From Shewanella holmiensis (GTDB lineage Bacteria > Pseudomonadota > Gammaproteobacteria > Enterobacterales > Shewanellaceae), in assembly GCF_025370255.1 (NCBI RefSeq), contig NZ_JAMTCD010000003.1:62001-126000 (forward strand): 64,000 nucleotides of DNA, in the 5' to 3' direction. Below, piece after piece: positions 1 to 9,519 of the stretch (position 1 is its first letter; each line of letters starts with the position of its first letter). The notes beneath the pieces were generated by a model. It made no database searches. It saw nothing but the letters and a program-made list of their open reading frames with translations, and was not told the DNA's origin. A program made the position numbers and the translations under genes.

Positions 1-204
1 ACCACGTAATTTTTCTTCGTCAAATGGCTGACGACTGCCATCACGTTTTATCACTCTGGGCATAACCAGTTCAGCCCCTTCAAACGTGGTGAAACGCTCA
101 TGGCATTCAGTGCATTCGCGACGACGGCGAACTTGGTGACCATCGGCCACCAAACGCGAATCGATAACTTTAGTGTCTGTCGCGCTACAAAAAGGACAAT
201 GCAT
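1..204 (-). CDS. nrdR: Transcriptional repressor NrdR (N-terminal part, runs off the window)
   Basis: NrdR represses ribonucleotide reductase operons by binding NrdR boxes; its ATP-cone senses ATP/dATP. The 68 visible residues begin [18 protein letters not shown]. Zinc-ribbon cysteines are at C3, C6, C31 and C34, followed by the basic segment RRRRE and then FTTFE, as in the family. The ATP-cone starts near the window edge and the C-terminus is missing. The ATG at 204 gives the usual NrdR N-terminus. It lies downstream of glyA on the same strand, with a terminator between them. Confidence 0.95.
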   Translation of the reverse strand, partial: MHCPFCSATDTKVIDSRLVADGHQVRRRRECTECHERFTTFEGAELVMPRVIKRDGSRQPFDEEKLRG

Positions 205-223
205 TGAACCTCCACAAAATAAA

Positions 224-247
224 ATGGCCGCTAAAATTAGCGGCCAT
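224..247 (-). terminator. Rho-independent terminator after glyA
   Basis: A perfect 11-bp inverted repeat (ATGGCCGCTAA / TTAGCGGCCAT) with a 2-base loop is followed on the minus strand by TTTTATTTT. It separates glyA from nrdR. Confidence 0.85.
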
Positions 248-333
248 TAAAGTTTATCCTATTTGTTCATCAAGGTTAAGCTAACCTTTGGCTCAGCTTA
301 CACTCTGAACATAGAATCAAGTCTAAAACAGAA

Positions 334-1587
334 TTACCCGTAAACTGGGAATTTGGCACATAAAGCCAATACTTGGCCTTTAACGCGCTCAATGACAGCT
401 TGATTTTGGGCATCATCTAAAATGTCACAAATCCAACCCGTTAACTCTTTCGCTTCAGCTTCTTTGAAACCACGACGCGTGATTGCAGGTGAACCGATAC
501 GGATACCTGAAGTCACAAAAGGTGAACGTGGATCATTTGGCACTGAGTTTTTGTTCACGGTAATGTTAGCGCTACCTAATGCGGCATCAGCTTCTTTACC
601 GGTCAATTCACGACCGATTAAATCAACTAGCATCAAGTGGTTTTCTGTACCGCCAGACACAATTTTGTATCCGCGAGCTAAAAACACTTCAACCATCGCT
701 TTAGCATTTTTAACAACTTGCTGCTGGTACACTTTAAACTCAGGCTCTAATGCTTCTTTAAAGGCTACCGCTTTACCGGCGATAACATGCATTAATGGAC
801 CACCCTGGCCGCCAGGAAATACCGCTGAGTTTAATTTTTTATATAAATCTTCATCATCAGCAGCAGAGATAATGATACCACCACGTGGGCCTGCTAATGT
901 TTTATGTGTTGTTGACGTCACTACGTGCGCATGTGGCACTGGGTTTGGATAAACGCCAGCAGCGATTAAGCCTGCAACGTGAGCCATATCAACAAAGAAG
1001 TATGCGCCAATTTTATCAGCAATTTCACGCATTCTAGCCCAATCAACAACACCAGAATAAGCCGAGAAACCACCGATCATCATTTTAGGTTTATGCTCAA
1101 CAGCCAAACGTTCCATTTCGTCGTAGTCAATTTGACCAGACTCATCAATACCGTAAGGAATGATGTTATATAACTTACCAGAAAAGTTTACTGGTGAACC
1201 GTGTGTTAAGTGACCACCATGAGCCAGATTCATCCCTAATACTGTATCACCAGGCTTCAACAATGCCATAAATACAGCGCTGTTTGCTTGGGAACCTGAA
1301 TGAGGCTGAACGTTGGCGTAAGTTGCGCCAAATAATTCTTTAGCACGCTCAATGGCTAACGTTTCAACTACGTCAACATACTCACACCCACCGTAGTAAC
1401 GCTTACCAGGATAACCTTCAGCATACTTATTGGTTAACTGAGAACCTTGCGCTTCCATTACACGTGGACTGGTGTAGTTTTCAGATGCAATTAATTCGAT
1501 GTGCTCTTCTTGGCGACAAGTTTCATCTTCAATGGCTTTAAATAATTCTGGATCGTAATCCGCAATATTCATCGCTTTCTTAAGCAT
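334..1587 (-). CDS. glyA: Serine hydroxymethyltransferase
   Basis: A cytosolic PLP enzyme converting serine and tetrahydrofolate to glycine and 5,10-methylene-THF, the main one-carbon source. The 417-residue protein (same length as E. coli GlyA) starts [16 protein letters not shown]. It has the [10 protein letters not shown] segment, HSGSQAN, and the PLP-lysine motif TSTTHKT with K229, matching the E. coli numbering. The frame stays open 21 codons upstream. I chose the ATG at 1587 because it has a GGAG Shine-Dalgarno and gives the family N-terminus. It is upstream of nrdR but isolated by a terminator. I saw no convincing PurR operator. Confidence 0.97.
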   Translation of the reverse strand: MLKKAMNIADYDPELFKAIEDETCRQEEHIELIASENYTSPRVMEAQGSQLTNKYAEGYPGKRYYGGCEYVDVVETLAIERAKELFGATYANVQPHSGSQANSAVFMALLKPGDTVLGMNLAHGGHLTHGSPVNFSGKLYNIIPYGIDESGQIDYDEMERLAVEHKPKMMIGGFSAYSGVVDWARMREIADKIGAYFFVDMAHVAGLIAAGVYPNPVPHAHVVTSTTHKTLAGPRGGIIISAADDEDLYKKLNSAVFPGGQGGPLMHVIAGKAVAFKEALEPEFKVYQQQVVKNAKAMVEVFLARGYKIVSGGTENHLMLVDLIGRELTGKEADAALGSANITVNKNSVPNDPRSPFVTSGIRIGSPAITRRGFKEAEAKELTGWICDILDDAQNQAVIERVKGQVLALCAKFPVYG

Positions 1588-2092
1588 GGTGACTCCAACG
1601 ATAGGTTTTATAGTAGTAGGGTTGCGCGGTATTCTACTCTGCAAATGCAAACAATCCCAGCCTTACAGCATGAATTTAGTTACTTATGAGCAATAGAAAA
1701 TCTCATGCGAAAATGAAATAGATGATTTTATTCATAAACTTAATGTTTTTATTGTAAAAAACTTTTGATGATTAGATTCATAGATAGCTTAAAACAGTCA
1801 CTAAAAACACTGTTCTACTTTTGATACCTAAAAGGGCTAATTCTTAAAAGAAGCCTATACAGAGTAGCTGCATAAAATTCTGTATTTATGCATTATCTAA
1901 CATATTCTTGCTCATCACTATCACCGCCTATTACTTAATTCCCCCTGAAACCTTGATACATAGACTTAGTGCTCAAGGTTTCATAATGATAAAAAACACC
2001 CATTTACATCGAAGCGATAAAATCCGATTTAAGTTAGATTCAGATTCCATTAGAATCACACCTATTCAGTGTTCATCAAATAATGGGATCCC
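1588..2092. other. Intergenic region between divergent glyA and ettA
   Basis: This 505-base AT-rich spacer carries the divergent promoters, not resolved with confidence. A minus-strand TAGAAT near 1630 is a possible glyA -10 without a good -35. The one clear structure is the inverted repeat at 1946-1983. Short open frames here overlap the ettA start in another frame and look non-coding. Confidence 0.5.
1946..1983 (+). repeat. 11-bp inverted repeat in the ettA leader
   Basis: TGAAACCTTGA (1946-1956) and TCAAGGTTTCA (1973-1983) are perfect inverted repeats separated by 16 bases, about 110 bases before the ettA start. No U-tract follows directly, so a leader hairpin or protein-binding site is as likely as a terminator. 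Confidence 0.6.
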
Positions 2093-3760
2093 ATGGCTCA
2101 ATTTGTATACAGCATGCTTAGAGTGGGCAAAATTGTTCCGCCTAAAAAGCAAATTTTAAAAGACATTTCGTTAAGTTTTTTCCCTGGTGCAAAAATTGGA
2201 GTATTAGGCTTAAACGGTTCAGGTAAATCAACATTACTGCGCATTATGGCCGGTATTGATACTGAAATTGAGGGTGAAGCTCGCCCTATGCCGGGCCTTA
2301 AAATTGGTTACCTACCTCAAGAGCCAAAACTCAATCCAAATCAAACCGTGCGTGAAGCCATAGAAGAAGCGGTAAGTGATGCTAAAAACGCTTTGACCCG
2401 TTTAGATGCCGTATATGCCGCTTATGCTGAGCCAGATGCCGACTTTGACGCATTAGCTAAAGAGCAAGGTGAATTAGAAGCCATCATTCAAGCGCAGGAT
2501 GCCCATAATTTAGAACACATTCTTGAGCGTGCGGCCAATGCATTACGTTTACCAGACTGGGATGAAAAAATCGAAGTTTTATCCGGTGGTGAACGTCGCC
2601 GTGTTGCTATTTGTCGCCTATTACTTGAAAAGCCAGAAATGCTATTGCTCGATGAACCAACCAACCATTTAGATGCTGAATCTGTGGCCTGGCTTGAGCA
2701 TTTTTTACAGGAATATAATGGCACAGTTGTGGCGATTACCCATGACCGTTACTTCCTAGACAATGCCGCGGGTTGGATTTTAGAACTTGACCGTGGCGAG
2801 GGTATTCCATGGGAAGGTAACTACTCTTCTTGGTTAGAGCAAAAAGATGCGCGTTTACAACAAGAATCGGCAACTGAAAGCGCACGCCAGAAGACCATAG
2901 CGAAAGAACTAGAATGGGTTCGTCAAGGGGCAAAAGGTCGTCAATCTAAAGGTAAAGCCCGTATGGCTCGCTTTGAAGAGTTGAACACCAATGACTATCA
3001 AAAGCGTAATGAAACCAATGAATTATTTATTCCACCAGGACCACGATTGGGCGACAAAGTTATCGAAGTCAATAACTTAACCAAATCCTATGGCGATAGA
3101 GTGTTAATTGATAATTTATCATTTACAGTGCCTAAAGGGGCGATTGTTGGCATTATTGGCGCTAACGGCGCCGGTAAATCAACCTTATTCAGAATGATTT
3201 CAGGCACTGAGCAACCAGATAGCGGCAGTATTTCGATTGGTGAATCGGTACAAATTGCCTCTGTTGAGCAGTTCCGTGACTCAATGAATGATAAAAATAC
3301 CGTTTGGCAGGAAATCTCTGGCGGCCAAGACATTATGAAAGTCGGCAATATGGAAATACCTAGCCGTGCTTATGTTGGCCGCTTTAACTTCCGTGGTGGC
3401 GATCAACAAAAAATTATTGGTACGCTGTCAGGTGGTGAACGTAACCGAGTTCACCTTTCTAAGCTGCTTCAAGCTGGCGGTAACGTATTACTCCTCGATG
3501 AACCCACTAACGATTTAGATGTAGAAACCCTACGCGCTCTCGAAGAAGCTCTGCTTGAGTTCCCTGGGTGTGCCATGGTGATTTCGCATGACCGTTGGTT
3601 CTTAGACCGTATCGCGACTCACATCTTAGATTACCGTGACGAAGGTAAAGTTAACTTCTATGAAGGCAACTTTACAGAATATTCAACCTGGTTAAAAAAT
3701 ACTTATGGTGCGGATATCGTCGAACCTCATCGTTTAAAATACAAGCGAATGGCTAAGTAA
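2093..3760 (+). CDS. ettA: Energy-dependent translational throttle protein EttA (ABC-F)
   Basis: A soluble ABC-F ATPase that binds the ribosomal E site and gates the first elongation steps according to ATP/ADP ratio. The 555-residue protein equals E. coli EttA in length. Two ABC domains are present: Walker A GLNGSGKST at 39-47, signature LSGGERRR, Walker B LLLDEPTNHLD; then a second set with GANGAGKST, LSGGERNR and LLLDEPTNDLD. The linker between them carries the KELEWVRQGAKGRQSKGKAR segment. The C-terminus YKRMAK resembles YKRIAK of E. coli. The Shine-Dalgarno is weak. It is monocistronic, with a terminator just downstream. Confidence 0.97.
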   Translation: MAQFVYSMLRVGKIVPPKKQILKDISLSFFPGAKIGVLGLNGSGKSTLLRIMAGIDTEIEGEARPMPGLKIGYLPQEPKLNPNQTVREAIEEAVSDAKNALTRLDAVYAAYAEPDADFDALAKEQGELEAIIQAQDAHNLEHILERAANALRLPDWDEKIEVLSGGERRRVAICRLLLEKPEMLLLDEPTNHLDAESVAWLEHFLQEYNGTVVAITHDRYFLDNAAGWILELDRGEGIPWEGNYSSWLEQKDARLQQESATESARQKTIAKELEWVRQGAKGRQSKGKARMARFEELNTNDYQKRNETNELFIPPGPRLGDKVIEVNNLTKSYGDRVLIDNLSFTVPKGAIVGIIGANGAGKSTLFRMISGTEQPDSGSISIGESVQIASVEQFRDSMNDKNTVWQEISGGQDIMKVGNMEIPSRAYVGRFNFRGGDQQKIIGTLSGGERNRVHLSKLLQAGGNVLLLDEPTNDLDVETLRALEEALLEFPGCAMVISHDRWFLDRIATHILDYRDEGKVNFYEGNFTEYSTWLKNTYGADIVEPHRLKYKRMAK

Positions 3761-3777
3761 TTATACTGCTAATAAAA

Positions 3778-3802
3778 CAGGAGCTTCGGCTCCTGTTTTT
3801 AT
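3778..3802 (+). terminator. Rho-independent terminator after ettA
   Basis: CAGGAGC-TTCG-GCTCCTG hairpin with a UUCG-type tetraloop, followed by TTTTTATTT. Confidence 0.92.
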
Positions 3803-3960
3803 TTGTCTTGCCACAAACTGATTGCACGCTCAAAATATCATTAAATTTATATTCAAAAGCTTCAATTTTATTATCAATAGCGTGTTTTTAACACGAATGA
3901 CCTTAATACCATGGTTTAAAAACGTTATTCCCCCTGACATGCCATTGGTTATTGATAAGT

Positions 3961-4007
3961 GGTTAGCGGTTAGCGGTTAGCGGTTAGCGGTTAGCGGTTA
4001 GCGGTTA
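3961..4007. repeat. Heptanucleotide tandem repeat (GGTTAGC)n
   Basis: Six exact copies of GGTTAGC fill 3961-4002, followed by a partial copy GGTTA and then divergence. The sequence just before (gtggttagc) extends the pattern imperfectly. It is a simple microsatellite between ettA and the efflux genes. Confidence 0.95.
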
Positions 4008-4029
4008 AGTTTGGTAAAAATATGACATG

Positions 4030-4233
4030 TTAACCAGCCCTTATATCTTTGCTAATTGAAATCGGCATTTTTAGCTGCAGCAAAGCGGTTGCAACGACCA
4101 TTGCAATTAAGCTCACACCATTTCCTCCCACCTCCTCCACAGTGTAACGAATAAATAACCGTACAATTAAACCAATAAAAATCAACAACACATTAAAGCA
4201 CAAGTAAAACCATTCACATATTTGCATCATCAT
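4030..4233 (-). CDS. Doubtful small membrane protein
   Basis: A 67-codon frame starting at three consecutive ATGs. It would encode two hydrophobic stretches (roughly CFNVLLIFIGLIVRLF and SLIAMVVATALLQL) joined by a short charged loop, ending KDIRAG. I do not recognise it. No Shine-Dalgarno is visible and a TTG five codons upstream is equally unsupported. It ends about 20 bases from the 7-bp tandem repeat and points away from the efflux operon. It could be a chance frame in AT-rich DNA. Confidence 0.2.
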   Translation of the reverse strand: MMMQICEWFYLCFNVLLIFIGLIVRLFIRYTVEEVGGNGVSLIAMVVATALLQLKMPISISKDIRAG

Positions 4234-4362
4234 TATGTTTAGAAACAAAAAAAGCGCAGAGTTTTACACACCTTTACGCTCCAATGATAAAAAATGAATA
4301 CAATAGCCCCACTAAACTCCCACTCGTGTTTTGGCTAATACTCTTATTGAGATCGCTTTTTT

Positions 4363-5442
4363 ATGAAAAAAATTATCATCCTTATTATTTTACTGACCGC
4401 TGCAATTACCGGGATGGTGCTTAGCAAAGATAAGCCACAACCTAAAGAAAAACCGGCTTCAAGAACGATCCCTGTGATCACTGCCAAAGTGGATAATCAT
4501 CCATTAGCTCAATCCATTACACTTGTCGGTAAATTAAAAGCCAAACAATCGGTGTTTCTTGCTCCGCAAATCAGTGGAAAAATAGATCAAATTAACGTCA
4601 AATCGAATCAATATGTCAGCCAAGGACAAGTACTAATCACCATAGAAAATGCCAAAGCCACTGCCAATATGGCAGAGGCCAAAGCATACTACGCCGATGA
4701 ATTACGCATCCAAGATGAATTCGGACGACTCATCGACGTCAACGCCATAACGCAAACAGAAATTGAAGCACAAAAAGCCAAAGTAGATATCGCTTCAGCA
4801 AGATTAGCGGCTGCCAGTGCTGATTTACATTATCACAGCCTAATAGCACCGTTTTCAGGAAACGTTGGCTTAATAAACTTTAGTAAAGGCAAAACGGTTA
4901 ATACTGGTGAGTCGTTACTGACATTGGATGATTTAAGCCAGCTATACCTAGATCTGAATATTCCTGAACATTATCTGTCGTTATTGACTACGGGAATGAC
5001 AATCAATGCGACCAGTCGAGCTTGGGCTGATAAGACATTTTCAGGCAAGGTGACCGCGATTGATCCAAGAGTGAATGAAGACACATTAAACTTAACCGTG
5101 CGCGCCTCTTTTGCAAATGCAAACAACCAACTAAAACCCGGCATGATGATGTCTGCAACGCTGGTTTTCCCTAGCGTGTCATCGCCAATGGTGCCTGTTC
5201 AAGCTTTGGAGTATTCAGGTACTAAGCGATACGTTTACGTAGTCGACCAAGACAATATCGCTAGAAAAACCGAAGTTGAACTTGGCGCAAGAATAGACAA
5301 TGAAGTACTTATCAATGCAGGTTTAAATATCGGCGATAATATTGTGGTGCAAGGTTTAGTCAATATGCGAGATGGCATAACAGTGAATGACTTATCCGAC
5401 GCCGCTAATCTCTCATCACCTCAACCTCAGGAGCAACGCTAA
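4363..5442 (+). CDS. RND efflux periplasmic adaptor (membrane fusion protein)
   Basis: An HlyD/AcrA-type adaptor that links an inner-membrane RND pump to an outer-membrane channel. The 359-residue protein begins with a single N-terminal hydrophobic anchor (MKKIIILIILLTAAITG) and has no lipobox. A barrel-sandwich/lipoyl half follows (FLAPQISGKIDQINVKSNQYVSQGQ, about 68-93), then a short alpha hairpin (about 100-150), the second lipoyl half (LIAPFSGNVG) and a beta-barrel domain with LKPGMMM. The short hairpin suits a VexC/MdtA-like pump, though the substrate cannot be read from sequence. Its stop overlaps the pump start by one base (TAATG), so the two are translationally coupled. No outer-membrane channel gene is adjacent, so a TolC encoded elsewhere is presumably used. 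Confidence 0.9.
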   Translation: MKKIIILIILLTAAITGMVLSKDKPQPKEKPASRTIPVITAKVDNHPLAQSITLVGKLKAKQSVFLAPQISGKIDQINVKSNQYVSQGQVLITIENAKATANMAEAKAYYADELRIQDEFGRLIDVNAITQTEIEAQKAKVDIASARLAAASADLHYHSLIAPFSGNVGLINFSKGKTVNTGESLLTLDDLSQLYLDLNIPEHYLSLLTTGMTINATSRAWADKTFSGKVTAIDPRVNEDTLNLTVRASFANANNQLKPGMMMSATLVFPSVSSPMVPVQALEYSGTKRYVYVVDQDNIARKTEVELGARIDNEVLINAGLNIGDNIVVQGLVNMRDGITVNDLSDAANLSSPQPQEQR

Positions 5443-8400
5443 TGTGGTTAAGTGATACCGCGGTAAAACGCCCTGTTGTTGCCATTGTGCTGAGTATTTT
5501 ATTGTGTGTATTTGGCCTAGTGTCATTCTCTAAATTATCCGTCCGAGAAATGCCCGACGTAGAAAACCCTGTAGTCACTGTGATGACGACCTATAGCGGT
5601 GCGTCGGCAACGATTATGGAAAGCCAAGTTACCAAAGCTATTGAGGATGAATTAACCGGGATCAGCGGCATTGACGAGCTGACATCTACTACCCGTAACG
5701 GTATGTCGCGAATTTCTATCGCATTTAAATTAGGCTGGAATTTAACCGAAGGTATCAGCGATGTGCGAGATGCGGTAGCCAAAGCCCAACGAAGGTTACC
5801 CGACGAAGTTGATGACCCCATAGTATCTAAAGATAATGGCACTGGTGAGCCATCTATTTATGTCAATCTTAGCTCAAGCAAAATGGATCGTACTCAGTTA
5901 ACCGATTACGCCCAGCGTGTACTCGAAGATAAATTCAGCTTAATCACGGGCGTGAGTTCTGTCAGCATTTCAGGCGGCTTATACAAAGTGATGTATGTTC
6001 AATTACAACCGCAATTAATGGCCGGTCGTAATGTTACCACCAGCGATATTATCAATGCCCTAAGAGCGGAAAATGTTGAAACACCCGGCGGTGAAGTGCG
6101 TAATGACACCACAGTTATGACCGTCAGAACCAAGCGCCTTTACAATACTGCTGCCGATTTTGATTATTTAGTGGTAAGAAATAGCAATGATGGTACGCCA
6201 ATTTACCTTAAAGATGTGGCACAAGTTTTTGTTGGCGCAGAAAATGAAAACTCGACCTTTAAAAGTGACGGCGTGGTTAACCTTAGCTTAGGGATAATTC
6301 CGCAATCCGATGCTAACCCATTGGATGTGGCTAAAAATGTTCACCAACAGGTTAAAAGTGTTCAGCAATTTTTACCTGAGGGTACCCAATTAGTTGTCGA
6401 TTATGATGCGAACGTATTCATTGAACGATCGATTAATGAAGTTTACAACACACTATTTATCACCGGCGTTTTAGTTGTGTTGGTGCTGTATATCTTTATC
6501 GGTCAAGTCAGGGCGACATTAATTCCTGCTGTGACGGTACCTGTATCACTTATTGCCGCATTTATGGCGGCCTACAGTTTAGGTTACTCAATTAATTTAT
6601 TAACCTTAATGGCACTTATTCTAGCGATTGGCTTAGTCGTTGATGATGCCATTGTGGTAGTAGAAAACATATTCCATCATTTAGAAAAAGGTGAACCCCC
6701 GTTACTCGCCGCCTACAAGGGCACTCAAGAAGTGAGTTTTGCCGTAGTGTCAACCACACTAGTACTGGTGATGGTGTTTTTACCCATTTCATTTATGGAT
6801 GGCATGGTAGGACTCTTATTTACCGAGTTTTCAGTCATGCTGGCAATGTCAGTGATCTTCTCTTCGTTAATTGCACTAACGCTTACCCCTGTACTCAGCA
6901 GCAAACTGTTAAAAGCCAATGTAAAACCTAACGCCTTTAACCAATGGGTGGATACCCGCTTTCATCGCTTAGAGCAGCTTTATCGAAAAGGGGTAACATG
7001 GGCGATAAACTGGCGAGTTGCCGCACCTTTCGTCATTATCGCCTGTTTGGGTGGAAGTTACTTATTAATGCAACAGGTTCCCTCACAACTGGCACCACAA
7101 GAAGACCGTGGCGTACTGTTTGCCTTTATTAAAGGGGCTGAAGGAACAAGTTACAACCGCATGATCGCCAATATGGATATTGTTGAACAAAGGCTAATGC
7201 CATTGCTAGGACAAGGCACCATTAAATCATTCAGCGTACAGGCTCCCGCATTTGGCGGTCGAGCTGGCGACCAAACCGGTTTTGTCATCATTCAATTAGA
7301 AGATTGGGAACACAGAGACACTAATGTTAAACAGGCATTAGCACTTATTTCATCATCACTGAAAGATATCCCTGATGTAATGGTACGTCCTATGATGCCA
7401 GGCTTTAGAGGCCAATCGAGTGAGCCGGTTCAATTTGTGTTAGGAGGCTCTGACTATCAAGAATTATTTAAGTGGGCACAGATTCTTCAACAGGAAGCTG
7501 ACGATAGCCCCATCTTAGAAGGCGCTGATTTAGACTATGCTGAAACCACCCCTGAGTTAGTGGTTACTATCGATAAACAAATCGCCGCTCAGCTGGGTTT
7601 AAGTGTAGCAAGCATTTCAGATACCCTTGAAGTCATGTTAGGCGGACGCAGTGCAACCACCTTTATTGACCGAGGTGAAGAGTACGATGTCTACCTTAGA
7701 GGTGATGAAAACAGTTTTAACAGTGTGTCCGACCTAAGTAAGATTTATTTACGTTCAAATAAAGGCGAGCTCATCACCTTAGATACTGTCACCAATATCG
7801 AGGAGGTCGCCTCACCACAAAAGCTAAGCCATACCAATAAGCAAAAATCGATTACGTTAAAAGCGAACTTAGGTGAAGGGTACACTTTAGGTGAAGGATT
7901 AGCTTTTCTTGATCAACGAGCCATCTCACTATTACCCGATGATATTTCCATTGCTTACACGGGTGAGTCTAAAGACTTCAAAGAAAACCAAAGCGGCGTC
8001 ATGATTGTTTTTGGCCTGGCTTTATTGGTCGCTTACTTAGTATTAGCCGGACAATTTGAAAGCTTTATCAATCCTTTAGTTGTCATGCTAACGGTGCCGA
8101 TGGGCATATTGGGTGGCTTTATTGGTTTAGCACTCACCAGCCAAGGGATCAATATTTACAGCCAAATAGGGATGATCATGCTAATCGGTATGGTGACCAA
8201 AAATGGTATTTTGATTGTAGAATTTGCTAATCAGCTCCGAGATAGAGGGCTGAGTTTAAATCAAGCGATTATTGATGCATCAGCACGCCGATTACGCCCT
8301 ATTTTGATGACAGCGTTTACAACCTTAATAGGCGCTTTGCCACTCATCCTATCAACAGGTGCAGGCAGTGAAAGCAGAATTGCCGTAGGCACCGTGATAT

Positions 8401-8564
8401 TTTTTGGTATGGCCTTCGCAACGTTAGTCACTCTATTTGTTATTCCTGCAATGTATCGACTGATTTCGGCTTCAACCAAATCACCAGGATACGTTGCCGC
8501 TCAATTAGATGAAGCGATAGTAAAACAGCAAAAGTCCAACAACGAGTGTGTTAACATGCCCTAA
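5442..8564 (+). CDS. RND multidrug efflux transporter (AcrB/HAE1 family)
   Basis: An inner-membrane proton/drug antiporter of 1040 residues, the normal size for AcrB-type pumps. It has TM1 near residues 10-30, a large periplasmic porter domain, TM2-6, a second porter domain and TM7-12. TM4 contains LVVDDAIVVVENI with the paired aspartates needed for proton translocation. GMVTKNGILIVEFANQLRD sits in TM10-11, another family hallmark. It starts one base inside the adaptor stop codon with an AGGAG Shine-Dalgarno. The C-terminal 40 residues are cytoplasmic and variable. The family is certain; the substrate range is unknown. Confidence 0.95.
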   Translation: MWLSDTAVKRPVVAIVLSILLCVFGLVSFSKLSVREMPDVENPVVTVMTTYSGASATIMESQVTKAIEDELTGISGIDELTSTTRNGMSRISIAFKLGWNLTEGISDVRDAVAKAQRRLPDEVDDPIVSKDNGTGEPSIYVNLSSSKMDRTQLTDYAQRVLEDKFSLITGVSSVSISGGLYKVMYVQLQPQLMAGRNVTTSDIINALRAENVETPGGEVRNDTTVMTVRTKRLYNTAADFDYLVVRNSNDGTPIYLKDVAQVFVGAENENSTFKSDGVVNLSLGIIPQSDANPLDVAKNVHQQVKSVQQFLPEGTQLVVDYDANVFIERSINEVYNTLFITGVLVVLVLYIFIGQVRATLIPAVTVPVSLIAAFMAAYSLGYSINLLTLMALILAIGLVVDDAIVVVENIFHHLEKGEPPLLAAYKGTQEVSFAVVSTTLVLVMVFLPISFMDGMVGLLFTEFSVMLAMSVIFSSLIALTLTPVLSSKLLKANVKPNAFNQWVDTRFHRLEQLYRKGVTWAINWRVAAPFVIIACLGGSYLLMQQVPSQLAPQEDRGVLFAFIKGAEGTSYNRMIANMDIVEQRLMPLLGQGTIKSFSVQAPAFGGRAGDQTGFVIIQLEDWEHRDTNVKQALALISSSLKDIPDVMVRPMMPGFRGQSSEPVQFVLGGSDYQELFKWAQILQQEADDSPILEGADLDYAETTPELVVTIDKQIAAQLGLSVASISDTLEVMLGGRSATTFIDRGEEYDVYLRGDENSFNSVSDLSKIYLRSNKGELITLDTVTNIEEVASPQKLSHTNKQKSITLKANLGEGYTLGEGLAFLDQRAISLLPDDISIAYTGESKDFKENQSGVMIVFGLALLVAYLVLAGQFESFINPLVVMLTVPMGILGGFIGLALTSQGINIYSQIGMIMLIGMVTKNGILIVEFANQLRDRGLSLNQAIIDASARRLRPILMTAFTTLIGALPLILSTGAGSESRIAVGTVIFFGMAFATLVTLFVIPAMYRLISASTKSPGYVAAQLDEAIVKQQKSNNECVNMP

Positions 8565-8600
8565 CCCAGCGACCTTTACTCACACCTTGTAGGTTAATAA

Positions 8601-9074
8601 ATGTATAAAATTGCCGTATTTGTCGATGTTCAAAATATTTATTACACCTGTAAGCAGGCTTTTAATCGTAGCTTTAATTACCGTGAATTGTATAAGCAAT
8701 TAGAAGAGCGTGGTGAAATTGTCCACGCTATCGCCTATGCCATAGCCCCTAATGATGATGGTCAGGTTAAATTTCAGGATGCGTTAAAGCATATTGGTTT
8801 TACCGTAAAAACCAAGCCGTATATTCAACGCAGCGATGGTTCAGCTAAAGGCGACTGGGACGTTGGAATTACCATCGATATGTTAGAACTTTCCGCAGAC
8901 ATCAATGAAGTGATTTTACTCTCTGGTGATGGGGATTTTGATTTACTGATACAAGCCATAAATCGTAAATATGATTGTTTAACCCATGTGATTAGTGTGG
9001 CGCGATTAACCGCAAAATCATTAACCGATCAATGTCAGTTGCACACGCCTATTGATAATAATTTGCTGCGTTAA
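8601..9074 (+). CDS. NYN-domain (PIN-like) protein, LabA/DUF88 type
   Basis: A 157-residue single-domain protein of the NYN family, which shares the PIN nuclease fold. Acidic positions expected to bind metal are D9 (FVDVQN, with N12), D87 and D93 (GDWDVGITIDML), and D110/D112 (LLSGDGDFDLLIQAI). Members are predicted or shown to be RNases; no substrate is known here. The gene begins 36 bases after the pump stop on the same strand and may be co-transcribed, though a link to efflux is not established for the family. No terminator is visible directly after it. Confidence 0.85.
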   Translation: MYKIAVFVDVQNIYYTCKQAFNRSFNYRELYKQLEERGEIVHAIAYAIAPNDDGQVKFQDALKHIGFTVKTKPYIQRSDGSAKGDWDVGITIDMLELSADINEVILLSGDGDFDLLIQAINRKYDCLTHVISVARLTAKSLTDQCQLHTPIDNNLLR

Positions 9075-9519
9075 CACGTGTATTAGCAATGGTTTTATAT
9101 AGCGTTTTTGTTAACTAGCGCAACTGATTATGTATTATTTGCATCACTCGTCATTGCTAACGATACTCTGGTTAACGCTAATTTTTACGCCAATTGTGAA
9201 GCTAATGGTGACCTACGTTAGTCGACATATTGGCTACGGTTATAATCTATCGTTAAGGTATTTCCCCCTTTACTTTCACCTTAAATCACCAAACAGATTT
9301 ATGTTTAAAAATAACGTAGTTTGAGCTCTAGCGACTGAAACTTAATCTTCATTTATCCCTAGATGAATTAAACCTAACTTGATCATATGACATAAAAAAT
9401 GGCCTTGTAACGTCAGTAATCAGGCCATTGTCATATTAGTATTTATCGTTAAACTCAACGCTGGATAGCTCACAATACAAACGACGTTTTAATCACGGCT
9501 TAAATATCGCTAGAAGCAA
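9075..9519. other. Intergenic region after the NYN gene
   Basis: Apart from the minus-strand terminator at 9394-9429, I see nothing convincing in these 445 bases. A plus-strand frame of 64 codons at 9130-9324 has no Shine-Dalgarno and biased, low-complexity composition. Confidence 0.5.
9394..9429 (-). terminator. Terminator for the OsmC-family gene
   Basis: AATGGCCT (9398-9405) pairs with AGGCCATT (9422-9429). On the minus strand the stem is followed by TTTT. The 16-base loop is longer than usual. Confidence 0.6.

Larger units (their letters stand above)
3761..4362. other. Intergenic region between ettA and the RND adaptor gene
   Basis: This 602-base gap holds the ettA terminator, the heptanucleotide tandem repeat at 3961-4007 and a doubtful minus-strand frame at 4030-4233. 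The last 100 bases before 4363 should hold the efflux-operon promoter, but I could not find a convincing -35/-10 pair. Confidence 0.5.

Noticed and set aside
1600..1665. PurR operator upstream of glyA
   Set aside because: GCAAATGCAAAC is a direct repeat, not the palindromic PurR site.
1908..2159. 83-codon plus-strand frame before and overlapping ettA
   Set aside because: It overlaps the certain ettA N-terminus in another frame, lacks a Shine-Dalgarno and has no recognisable sequence.
3961..4007. CRISPR array
   Set aside because: The 7-bp units are contiguous with no spacers; this is a simple tandem repeat.
9130..9324. 64-codon plus-strand frame after the NYN gene
   Set aside because: No ribosome site, low-complexity aromatic/leucine-rich composition, and it is in a region otherwise without coding signal.
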